Below, one piece after another: positions 1 to 6,130 of a stretch of 10,502 bases of DNA (the stretch's first letter is position 1; each line of letters begins with the position of its first letter). The notes below the pieces were generated by a model. It was not told the origin of the DNA. It saw only the letters and a list, made by a program, of their open reading frames with translations, and ran no database searches. Source of the stretch: JBEGQX01 sp041180805 (GTDB lineage: Bacteria > Planctomycetota > Planctomycetia > Gemmatales > Gemmataceae); contig JBEGQX010000293.1 in the NCBI GenBank assembly GCA_041180805.1, forward strand, positions 1-10,502. The letters run 5' to 3'. Position numbers and translations under genes: made by a program.

Positions 1-1315
1 GCATGGCCTTGGAAAACCTGCCGGGCAAAGTTTGATATTGGTTGCCTGTAACTGCCGTGGGTGGTGCTGCAGGCATTGGCATGGGCGGAGCATTTGGGTC
101 TGCAGGTGGTGCAGTGGCACCCTCGCCACCAGGCCTTGCAGCACCGGGAGGAGCCGCAGCACCCTCACCTGCCGGCTTAACTCCACCGGGAGGAGGCGCA
201 GCACCCTCTGCACCAGGAGGCATTGGATTGTTGGGGTCTGCCATAGGCATTGGGGGTGGAGGCGGCGTGGAAATCTTCTTGGGCTTTGCCTTATCTTTGG
301 CAAGAAAGTCCTGCATTTTGGCCTCGGTACCAAGAACCATGGTTCTTGCATCCACCAAGGTCATGGAAAGTTTGTCCTTTTGCGGATCAAAGTCAAACAA
401 TGTGGTACTGAGAGCGTCCAATGGTACGGATACTTTGTGCCATTTGATGTTTTCAACTGGCCTTTCAGTAGTAAGGCCCATGCTGGCCTCAAGAATTTTT
501 AGATCAAATGGCTTCTCGGAGCGAAGAATGGCCATCTTCCATCCCTTGGGTGCCATCATTCCAACAAACGGAATGCTTTGCACAAACTGGCTCAGGTCAA
601 ACGCTGCGCTTCTAGCGAGCATGACTTGATCCATTTCCTCCAGCGCGACACCAAAAGTTTTCTTAAAATCATCCCTATTGAAGGCCCCAGGCGTATTGAT
701 CATCGCACGCATGGGAATCGTATCCATAAAACCCTTCATGTGAATCAACTGGATCATCTTTGTGTCGTTGGGAAGCCAGTTGGAAATGTCAGGGTCTGCA
801 TTATCCTTTTTTGGAGTCGCAGCAGTCTGCATGGGAGTCGCATCTGGCTCGGCCTTTTTTTCCTCCGGCGGCATATCAGGGTTGGTTTCCGGAGCCTTTT
901 GATTATTGCTTTTGGCCACTTGCTGGCCTCGATCACGCTTGCCCTTCTTTTTTTCAGGTGCTGGTTCTTCCCCACCCATGAAAAACATGGCAATAGCGCC
1001 AATAATTGCAATCAGCGCCACTCCGCCCACGGCGCCTCCAATGAGAAGCGTGTTGTTTTTCTTTTTGCCGGCTGGCTTTTTGGAGGTTTTATCCTCGGTG
1101 GCAGCTTTTTTAATCTCAGCTTTTGCCTTAACGGCTGCCTCTTTGCTGGGTTTCTTCTCGGCTGGTTTCTTTTCCGCGGGTTTGTCCTTGGAAGGAGCCT
1201 CCACTTTAAAGCGGAATTTGCATTCCGGGCATTCTTTCTTCTTGCCGATTTCATCCTCAAGGACAGAAACCTTGGCTTCGCAACTTGGACACGCTTGCTT
1301 GAACCCGCCAGCCAT
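1..1315 (-). CDS. Zinc-ribbon, single-pass membrane protein with Gly/Ala/Pro-rich repeats (3' end outside window)
   Basis: I do not recognise the exact family. The minus frame from the ATG at 1315 stays open for 438 codons and leaves the window without a stop, so the C-terminus is missing. The start is supported by AGGAG at 1323-1327, 7 nt upstream. Order of parts: a zinc-ribbon-like knuckle with Cys9, Cys12, Cys29 and Cys32 (CPSC and CPEC); a Lys/Ala/Glu/Pro linker with repeated PAEKK at residues 39-86; one hydrophobic helix at about 89-114; a second charged linker to about 177; a probably folded domain at about 178-350 opening with NWLPNDTKMIQL; and a Pro/Gly/Ala-rich tail with 14-residue repeats. 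The Cys knuckle is probably cytoplasmic and the folded domain exported, but topology is inferred. Zinc-ribbon plus one-helix proteins with low-complexity linkers are common in planctomycetes. The gene is divergent from the MCE gene, and its function is unknown. Confidence 0.85.
   Translation of the reverse strand, partial: MAGGFKQACPSCEAKVSVLEDEIGKKKECPECKFRFKVEAPSKDKPAEKKPAEKKPSKEAAVKAKAEIKKAATEDKTSKKPAGKKKNNTLLIGGAVGGVALIAIIGAIAMFFMGGEEPAPEKKKGKRDRGQQVAKSNNQKAPETNPDMPPEEKKAEPDATPMQTAATPKKDNADPDISNWLPNDTKMIQLIHMKGFMDTIPMRAMINTPGAFNRDDFKKTFGVALEEMDQVMLARSAAFDLSQFVQSIPFVGMMAPKGWKMAILRSEKPFDLKILEASMGLTTERPVENIKWHKVSVPLDALSTTLFDFDPQKDKLSMTLVDARTMVLGTEAKMQDFLAKDKAKPKKISTPPPPPMPMADPNNPMPPGAEGAAPPPGGVKPAGEGAAAPPGAARPGGEGATAPPADPNAPPMPMPAAPPTAVTGNQYQTLPGRFSKAM
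105..230 (-). repeat. Three tandem 42-bp units coding for Gly/Ala/Pro-rich 14-residue repeats
   Basis: Units begin at 105, 147 and 189. Each begins GGTGG or GGAGG on the plus strand and contains the shared core GCACCCTC 12-13 bases in. Read on the coding (minus) strand they encode degenerate copies of a 14-residue motif around GEGAAAPPG. They lie inside the tail of the zinc-ribbon protein. The 42-bp period is a multiple of three, so copy-number change would keep the frame. The third unit diverges in its last 10 or so bases. Confidence 0.75.
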
Positions 1316-1322
1316 GAATGGA

Positions 1323-1327
1323 CTCCT
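1323..1327 (-). promoter_or_regulatory. Ribosome binding site of the zinc-ribbon protein gene
   Basis: The minus strand reads AGGAG, 7 nt before the ATG at 1315. It fixes the start of a gene whose other end is outside the window. Confidence 0.7.
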
Positions 1328-1363
1328 GGAATCGCCGGGAGAATGGGATAATCAACTTTGTCT

Positions 1364-1394
1364 ATCATACATGATTTTGGCGGTATTTACGCAA
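1364..1394 (-). promoter_or_regulatory. Possible sigma-70 type promoter for the zinc-ribbon gene, with an inverted repeat over the -10
   Basis: On the minus strand TATGAT (1369-1364) resembles a -10 box, with TTGCGT (1394-1389) upstream. The 19-nt spacer is longer than ideal, so the assignment is weak. The -10 lies within the perfect inverted repeat ATCAT-AC-ATGAT (1364-1375), which could be a small operator. Transcription would start about 40 nt before the ATG at 1315. Confidence 0.25.
1377..1394 (+). promoter_or_regulatory. Candidate sigma-54 type (-24/-12) promoter upstream of the MCE-OmpA gene
   Basis: The plus strand reads TTGGC at 1377-1381 and GCAA at 1391-1394, which places the two invariant dinucleotides as GG-N10-GC (1379-1380 and 1391-1392). 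That is the known spacing for sigma-54 holoenzyme. TGGC and GCA match the -24 and -12 elements, but the bases between are not consensus (the -12 reads ACGC rather than TTGC). Its interest comes from a sigma-54 activator encoded two genes downstream. A chance match is possible. Confidence 0.3.
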
Positions 1395-1448
1395 GTCTTA
1401 TTCCGGAAAAAGGACAAATTCCCAGAGCATTTTTGCCATTGGAATGGT

Positions 1449-1454
1449 TATAAT
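1449..1454 (+). promoter_or_regulatory. TATAAT -10-like element before the MCE-OmpA gene
   Basis: A perfect TATAAT lies 24 nt before the ATG at 1479. There is no convincing -35 at 16-18 nt spacing, so if it is used it may need an activator. The inverted repeat CCATT-GG-AATGG (1436-1447) ends 1 nt upstream, where a bound regulator would contact polymerase. Either this or the sigma-54-like element could be the real promoter; both remain unproven. Confidence 0.35.
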
Positions 1455-1468
1455 TTTTGAAGAGTCAC

Positions 1469-1473
1469 GGAGA
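1469..1473 (+). promoter_or_regulatory. Ribosome binding site of the MCE-OmpA gene
   Basis: GGAGA, 5 nt before the ATG at 1479, supports that start. Confidence 0.65.
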
Positions 1474-1478
1474 TATTC

Positions 1479-2510
1479 ATGCGTCCCATCACCACCAGAC
1501 AAGCCATAACCCTGGGTTGTATATTCATCGTGGTGGCAATCCTTCTGGGTTTGGGTATCTTCGGCATTGGTTTCAGGGGAAACCTTGGCAGCAAGCCCCT
1601 GGTTTTGAAAGCGTTTTTTCCCGAGATTCGGGGAGTGGCCCCTGGAACCCGGGTAAGAATACTGGGTATGGATGCCGGGGAAGTTTCCAGAATTATTGCC
1701 CCACAATCTCCAGGAAACCCCGTAGAAGTGGAATTCCTTGTGCAAGGCAGGTACAGAGGGTTAATAAGACAAGACTCAACGGTAGCCATTCATTCCGAGG
1801 GACTTCTAGGGGTTAAAGTCTTGGAATTAAACCCCGGTTCCGAAACAACCCCTCCCATTTCCAGCAAAGGGGTTGTTGCTTCCAAGCCATCCACCGACTT
1901 TGCGGATGTTTTAAAGCAGGCGTCTGATACTTTTGCAAGTATCAAACAGGGGGATGGGTCACTTGGCAAATTGACGAAGGATTCCAAGCTTTACGATTCG
2001 CTGGTTCAGCTTACCCAGCAGACCAATCAAACCATGCAATCATTCCAGCAGGATGCGGACGCACTGAAAAAAATGCCCATTGTGCGCAGTTATGTGGAAA
2101 ACCCGATTGAAATCATCGTTCGACCCAACGCAGACTGCAGGCGAAAAACCTTGGATAGCGAGAATCTTTTTGATCCTGGCACAGCCATCCTCAACCCGCT
2201 GGGAAGAAAACACCTTGATGAAATAGTACCTTGGATCAATGGTTTCCCCAAAGATAGCGAGATGGTGATTGTGGGTTTTCACCAGAACATTTCCAACAAT
2301 ATGGAAACATCCAAACTCCTCTGCAGGCAACAGGCGGAAGCGGTGATGGACTATCTGAAAAACCAGCATTCCGTACACAAGAACGGCTGGTTCTCTCGCA
2401 GGAAAATCACTCCACTAGGTTTGGGCACTCGTGATGTGCCCACCCTTGGGGTCCCCACCGAGAACAAATACGATCGGGTGGAATTTTTGCTCTTCCCACA
2501 ACGCGGATGA
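1479..2510 (+). CDS. MCE (MlaD-like) domain protein fused to a C-terminal OmpA-like domain
   Basis: A 343-residue protein. Residues 10-32 form one hydrophobic helix, a likely uncleaved inner-membrane anchor. Residues about 40-120 match the MCE/MlaD pattern: a beta-rich segment containing GVAPGTRVRILGMDAGEV and later SEGLLGVKVLEL. Residues about 138-200 look helical (GDGSLGKL, then a Gln-rich stretch), as in the stalk that follows many MCE domains. Residues about 215-343 resemble an OmpA-family domain: LFDPGTAILNPLG, then QQAEAVMDYL, then ITPLGLGT and DRVEFLLF. MCE proteins form ring complexes that move lipids between membranes with MlaE/MlaF ABC components; none is visible here. OmpA domains usually bind peptidoglycan. 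By eye the Asp and Arg that contact the peptide in E. coli OmpA appear replaced (Gln269 and a Gln in the RQQAE stretch), so binding may be lost. The sigma-like gene follows after 3 bp. Confidence 0.85.
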   Translation: MRPITTRQAITLGCIFIVVAILLGLGIFGIGFRGNLGSKPLVLKAFFPEIRGVAPGTRVRILGMDAGEVSRIIAPQSPGNPVEVEFLVQGRYRGLIRQDSTVAIHSEGLLGVKVLELNPGSETTPPISSKGVVASKPSTDFADVLKQASDTFASIKQGDGSLGKLTKDSKLYDSLVQLTQQTNQTMQSFQQDADALKKMPIVRSYVENPIEIIVRPNADCRRKTLDSENLFDPGTAILNPLGRKHLDEIVPWINGFPKDSEMVIVGFHQNISNNMETSKLLCRQQAEAVMDYLKNQHSVHKNGWFSRRKITPLGLGTRDVPTLGVPTENKYDRVEFLLFPQRG

Positions 2511-2513
2511 CCC

Positions 2514-3443
2514 ATGATTCAGGAAGAATCCCAAACTAATCAGGAAGATATACAGGCAAAGAAACTGTGCGCTTTTTCACGCATCCATTTCCCAAAGCTG
2601 CATTTAAACCCAAAAAAAATACGGGAGCATTTGCGCAGGTGCGCCAACCTTTACAACGAAAAGGCCCAGGCAAACGGACTTCCATCCCGGGGAATTTTCG
2701 AAGGATTGGTTTTACTCGATTGGTATCTGGCCATCGGCTGCCTGGAAAACCATCCGGAAGCTTGGGAAACCTTGTTTCGATCTCATGCCGGGAGGCAGGA
2801 TTTTCTACTTATTGACGCACTTAGGCAAAGGGCCCAGGCACTTTTTCCCGGAGATTCCCCCCGACAGGAGGAATCCGTGGCAGAGTTCTGGGGATTTTTG
2901 CTGACAGGGGAAAATTCGGATTCTGTTCCGGTGCTTGCCAAATACGATGGGCGCAGGCCCCTGGTGCCATGGTTGATTCGGGTGTTTCACAACCTTCACC
3001 TGACCCGACTCAGGCGTAAGAAGCACTCCAAATCGCTTGCCGAAGATGAACCAGATAACAATTCCTATTGGCATGCCCCGGAAGTTTCCGATGAGCGCTG
3101 GCACCAGGAATTCCGTCTTGCGGCCCAGGAATGGCTCGAGGGGGTTTCTGATCAGGAAATACTGCTACTGGGCCTTAGAATACGCTACAAGCTAACCCAG
3201 CGTGAAACCGCGTCTTTTCTTGGTATTCACGAAAGCAATGTCTCCCGCCTTACTGACAAAGTCCGGGAAAAGTTTCACCATTGGATAGAACCCCGACTGC
3301 GAGAGGTTGGCTGGAATGGCGATAATTTGGCTTCATTTGTGCAAACAGAGATGGAAAGTCTGGTGGTAGACTCTCCCAGATTATCTTCAAACCAATTAGC
3401 GGTGCTGATTTCAAAAAAGGGGCTGGGCAAGCTTCCCCAATAA
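2514..3443 (+). CDS. Sigma-70-family (ECF-like) RNA polymerase sigma factor with N- and C-terminal extensions
   Basis: A 309-residue protein, well above the usual 180-200 of an ECF sigma factor. Residues about 80-172 fit region 2: a segment around HPEAWETLFRSHAG, then YDGRRPLVPWLIRVFHN followed by a basic LRRKKH run, as in regions 2.3-2.4. Residues about 205-258 fit region 4, with a helix-turn-helix around LTQRETASFLGIHESNVSRL. Residues 1-79 and about 262-309 have no clear match and may be regulatory. The region 2-4 linker (about 172-200) is acidic and short. The ATG at 2514 is 3 bp after the stop of the MCE-OmpA gene with little Shine-Dalgarno sequence, so translation is probably coupled. 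It should direct RNA polymerase to a specific promoter set, possibly including its own operon, but the targets are unknown. No anti-sigma factor is visible next to it. Confidence 0.75.
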   Translation: MIQEESQTNQEDIQAKKLCAFSRIHFPKLHLNPKKIREHLRRCANLYNEKAQANGLPSRGIFEGLVLLDWYLAIGCLENHPEAWETLFRSHAGRQDFLLIDALRQRAQALFPGDSPRQEESVAEFWGFLLTGENSDSVPVLAKYDGRRPLVPWLIRVFHNLHLTRLRRKKHSKSLAEDEPDNNSYWHAPEVSDERWHQEFRLAAQEWLEGVSDQEILLLGLRIRYKLTQRETASFLGIHESNVSRLTDKVREKFHHWIEPRLREVGWNGDNLASFVQTEMESLVVDSPRLSSNQLAVLISKKGLGKLPQ

Positions 3444-3514
3444 ACCTTAAATCCGAACCCCTGATTCATGGCGACAAATGACCCTGATTTTTATTAAATA
3501 ACTGTAGGACTAAC

Positions 3515-3571
3515 ATGGGTGGAAAGGGCAACACGAATGACTCGGGGCGTTCATCCCACCGACCAATCTGA
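3515..3571 (+). other. Possible 18-codon overlapping ORF at the start of the sigma-54 activator gene
   Basis: ATG at 3515 is 5 nt after AGGA (3506-3509) and opens a reading frame of 18 codons ending at TGA 3569-3571. It overlaps both candidate starts of the sigma-54 activator in another frame. The spacing is good for initiation, but no peptide family is recognised and the overlap may be chance. Confidence 0.2.
3523..3528 (+). promoter_or_regulatory. Purine-rich site favouring the ATG start at 3537
   Basis: AAAGGG lies 8 nt before ATG 3537. The alternative in-frame start GTG 3519 has AGGA (3506-3509) 9 nt upstream. The choice changes the protein by only six residues outside the AAA+ domain. 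Confidence 0.4.
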
Positions 3572-4613
3572 AAAATCCGCTTTGAACAAGATCATAGGCA
3601 GTTCAACCGCCATGCAGGAGGTGTTTGAACTGGTAAAAAAGGTTGCGCCCAGCCAGGCCACTGTTTTGATCGTTGGTGAAACTGGAACAGGCAAGGAATT
3701 AATTGCCCGTGCCATTCACAATCTTTCGAACAGGCATGATGGCCCCTATGTCCGGGTGAATTGCGGCGCTCTAAATGAAAGCTTGCTGGAAAGCGAGCTT
3801 TTCGGCCATGTCAAAGGCGCCTTCACCGGCGCGGTGGAAAACAAAACAGGCAGATTCGAAGCCGCACATGGTGGCACTATCTTTCTGGATGAAATTTCCA
3901 GCATGAGTGCAAAGCTGCAAGTAAAACTTCTTCGCGTGCTTCAGGAAAGTGAATTTGAAAGAGTCGGAGAAAGCAAAACCATCCGGGTGGATTGCAGGGT
4001 GGTTGCCGCCACCAATCAATATTTGGAAGACGAGATCGACTCCGGCAGGTTTCGTGATGATCTCTACTACAGACTGAATGTGGTACCTATTTATCTGCCA
4101 CCACTCAGGCAGAGGGTTGAAGACATTCCAGATCTTGCAACCTATTTCCTTGCCAGGCATTCCGAGGCAAATGGCATAGATGCCCCCGCGATGACAGATG
4201 AGATGCTGAAAATATTGCAACATCACGACTGGCCAGGAAATGTACGTGAATTGGAAAACTACATGGCAAGGGCGGTGGTTCTTTCCGATGGCAAGCCTTT
4301 GAATCCGAACAAGATTGGACCACCGGGAAAGAAGGTCAAGAGATATAAAAGCCTTGAAACAAAGTCCATGGGAAATGATTTAAATGGCCTTATCAGGCAG
4401 TTGGTAAGGATGGGAATTCAGTCCGTTCCAGACGGATTATTAACCGAACAGATTGTGGGCGCTGTGGAAAAGGAACTTATCCAGCAAGTTTTGGATGAAT
4501 GCGACCACGTACAAGTCAAGGCTGCCACAAGACTTGGGATCAACCGCAACACTTTGCACAAAAAGACCCAGGAATCCGGAAAAACTGGCAATCCATCCGA
4601 TGCTTTCGAGTAA
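3537..4613 (+). CDS. Sigma-54-dependent transcriptional activator (AAA+ enhancer-binding protein) without receiver domain
   Basis: 358 residues from ATG 3537 (364 from GTG 3519). Only about 18 residues precede the AAA+ domain, so there is no receiver, GAF or PAS input domain, as in PspF. The central domain (about 19-250) has IIGSSTAMQ at its start, Walker A GETGTGKE (47-54), an intact GAFTGA loop (94-99) that contacts sigma-54, and Walker B GGTIFLDE (112-119). An arginine-rich sensor region (FRDDLYYRLNVV) and WPGNVRELEN follow. The C-terminus (about 300-346) carries a Fis-type helix-turn-helix around AATRLGINRNTLHKK. The protein should hydrolyse ATP to open sigma-54 promoters after binding an upstream site. 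With no sensor domain its activity must be set by expression or by a partner protein. It follows the sigma-70-like gene by 75-93 bp in the same direction; whether they share a transcript is unknown. Confidence 0.9.
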   Translation: MTRGVHPTDQSEKSALNKIIGSSTAMQEVFELVKKVAPSQATVLIVGETGTGKELIARAIHNLSNRHDGPYVRVNCGALNESLLESELFGHVKGAFTGAVENKTGRFEAAHGGTIFLDEISSMSAKLQVKLLRVLQESEFERVGESKTIRVDCRVVAATNQYLEDEIDSGRFRDDLYYRLNVVPIYLPPLRQRVEDIPDLATYFLARHSEANGIDAPAMTDEMLKILQHHDWPGNVRELENYMARAVVLSDGKPLNPNKIGPPGKKVKRYKSLETKSMGNDLNGLIRQLVRMGIQSVPDGLLTEQIVGAVEKELIQQVLDECDHVQVKAATRLGINRNTLHKKTQESGKTGNPSDAFE

Positions 4614-4770
4614 TGCGTTACGATCTGATTCCCAGTCATTAAATTTCGCCAAAAAACCGATATTAGATTAGTCCTTCTGCTTGATTTCGAATTGCTGGCA
4701 GATTAAACTTCAAAAGTCCCACCTGTAAGTTTTTGACTCCAATTAAAGATGTCCTGCCTGGAGTAAGACC
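4614..4770. other. 157-bp intergenic region between the regulator and the DUF1501 cluster
   Basis: AT-rich, with no ORF of note. I see no clear GC hairpin followed by a T run, so no terminator is called. TTGATT (4682-4687) and TTAAAC (4704-4709), 16 nt apart, are a poor promoter match. The only firm element is the ribosome binding site at 4759-4763. Confidence 0.4.
4759..4763 (+). promoter_or_regulatory. Ribosome binding site of the DUF1501 gene
   Basis: TGGAG, 7 nt before the ATG at 4771. Confidence 0.6.
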
Positions 4771-6093
4771 ATGATCGATTTTTCTTTCGGCAAAAATACT
4801 GACTGTGAGAGAACCAACCGAAGAGATTTCATTCGAATTGGCAGCCTTGGCCTTGCCGGGCTTACCCTGCCCAAACTTCTGGAAGCACAAGCCGCAAAGA
4901 AAAAAGATCCCGCTGAGGAACGAAGCGTAATCTTCCTTTGGATGCAAGGTGGCCCAAGCCACATTGATACATTTGATCCTAAACCAAATGCGCCAACAGA
5001 TATTCGTGGAGAGTTTTCGACTATCCCAACCACCATCCCCGGCGTTCAATTCAGCGAACACCTGCCCATGATGGCCAAGAACTTGGATAAGTTCTCCGTT
5101 ATCCGTTCGGGTTATTCTTACAACGGAAGTCACGGCGTTGCGGATGCGTACATGCTTACAGGCTGGCGCTTTAATCCCACTGTGGTTCATCCCACCTACG
5201 GCGCAGTCATGTCACGTGAATTAGGTTATCGCAATGGTATGCCACCCTATGTCCAACTTGGCAACTCCATTGACCAGCGTTTTGGTGGTGGTCTGCCAGG
5301 CTACGCAGGTAGTGAGCACAATCCCTTCATCATTGAGGAAGACCCCAGCAAACCAACCTTCAGTATCGATGGTGTCAGCCTTCCTGGCGGAATGACATCA
5401 ACAAGGTTTCAACGCAGGGAACGCATGCTGGTAAAGCTTGACAAATGGCAGAAGAAAGTCGAGACCACAGGCAACGATATCGGGGCCATGAACAGCTTTT
5501 ATGAAAAAGCTTTCTCCATGATCACCTCACCCGGGGCCAAAAAAGCTTTCGACATCAGCCAGGAACCTCAAAGCCTTCGTGAACGTTATGGCATGACCAA
5601 GTTTGGGCAATCTTGCCTTTTGGCGCGCCGACTGGTGGATTCGGGTGTTCGTTTCGTCAATGTAACCATGGGTGGCTGGGATACCCATGCTGACAATTTC
5701 AAAAGCCTTAAGACCAGATTGCTTCCCACCATTGATCAGGGGTGGTCTGCCCTGCTGGAAGATTTGAAACTTCGCGGGATGTTGGAAAACACCATGGTAA
5801 TTTGGGCCGGCGATTTTGGAAGAACCCCAAAGATTAACTCTGCCGCAGGCCGTGACCACTGGGCTGGTTCAACAGTATTTGGGATTGGTGGCGGTGGATT
5901 TAAAACAGGGATGGTTGTGGGCCAAAGTGATGCAAATGCGGAACAACCCAAGGCCAACCCCATTCAAATCGAGGATATCGCCGCAACTCTTTACACTTTG
6001 CTTGGAATTCCATTGGACAAGCACTATGTTGCACCTGATGGCCGACCTTTCCGCATCAACCTGAATGGCAAGGTAATATCCGAGCTGATTTGA
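4771..6093 (+). CDS. DUF1501 family protein with Tat signal
   Basis: 440 residues, typical for DUF1501, a planctomycete-expanded family thought to have an alkaline-phosphatase/sulfatase-like fold; its substrate is not established. Residues 16-42 form a twin-arginine signal: NRRDFIRIG (Arg17, Arg18), then a mild hydrophobic stretch ending near LEAQAA. The mature part opens with FLWMQGGPSHIDTFDPKP. Further family motifs are NGSHGVADAYMLTGW, GGWDTHADN and WAGDFGRTPKIN followed by GRDHW, which supply the His/Asp residues expected of a metal site. Tat export implies folding, possibly with metal, before crossing the inner membrane. It is the first gene of a three-gene same-strand cluster. The DUF1549/DUF1553 partner 37 bp downstream is the neighbour usually seen with this family. 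The gene looks intact and ordinary. Confidence 0.92.
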   Translation: MIDFSFGKNTDCERTNRRDFIRIGSLGLAGLTLPKLLEAQAAKKKDPAEERSVIFLWMQGGPSHIDTFDPKPNAPTDIRGEFSTIPTTIPGVQFSEHLPMMAKNLDKFSVIRSGYSYNGSHGVADAYMLTGWRFNPTVVHPTYGAVMSRELGYRNGMPPYVQLGNSIDQRFGGGLPGYAGSEHNPFIIEEDPSKPTFSIDGVSLPGGMTSTRFQRRERMLVKLDKWQKKVETTGNDIGAMNSFYEKAFSMITSPGAKKAFDISQEPQSLRERYGMTKFGQSCLLARRLVDSGVRFVNVTMGGWDTHADNFKSLKTRLLPTIDQGWSALLEDLKLRGMLENTMVIWAGDFGRTPKINSAAGRDHWAGSTVFGIGGGGFKTGMVVGQSDANAEQPKANPIQIEDIAATLYTLLGIPLDKHYVAPDGRPFRINLNGKVISELI

Positions 6094-6119
6094 TCTTTGT
6101 TTATACTTTCGCTTTTACC

Positions 6120-6125
6120 AGGGAA
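6120..6125 (+). promoter_or_regulatory. Ribosome binding site of the DUF1549/DUF1553 gene
   Basis: AGGGAA, 5 nt before the ATG at 6131, in the 37-bp gap after the DUF1501 gene. Confidence 0.6.
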
Positions 6126-6130
6126 CTGCC

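Noticed and set aside
42..629. Plus-strand open frame rich in Gly, Ala and Pro, and its neighbour at 32-502
   Set aside because: They are mirror frames of the minus-strand Gly/Ala/Pro repeat tail. The minus frame continues with a zinc ribbon, membrane helix and ribosome binding site, and the plus frames have none of these.
1012..1368. Minus-strand open frame with Arg/Lys-rich product
   Set aside because: It is a shifted frame of the zinc-ribbon gene, which has the better start site and domain content.
578..1460. Plus-strand open frames at 578-1351 and 906-1460 with hydrophobic stretches
   Set aside because: They are antisense to the Lys-rich linker, whose AAG/AAA codons read as Phe/Leu on the other strand. 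There is no coherent domain.
2176..2196. TGGCAC sequence resembling a sigma-54 -24 box inside the MCE-OmpA gene (others near 114, 3098 and 3872)
   Set aside because: No TTGC-like -12 box follows at the required spacing, and all lie inside coding sequence.
2040..2378. Minus-strand frame within the MCE-OmpA gene
   Set aside because: It is antisense to a recognised coding sequence and has no ribosome site or family pattern.
3771..4226. 151-codon minus-strand frame inside the sigma-54 activator gene
   Set aside because: It is antisense to the AAA+ motifs, with no independent support.
4614..4770. Possible terminator or promoter in the gap before the DUF1501 gene
   Set aside because: No stem with a following T run was found, and the best -35/-10 pair is poor. 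It is noted only as a region.
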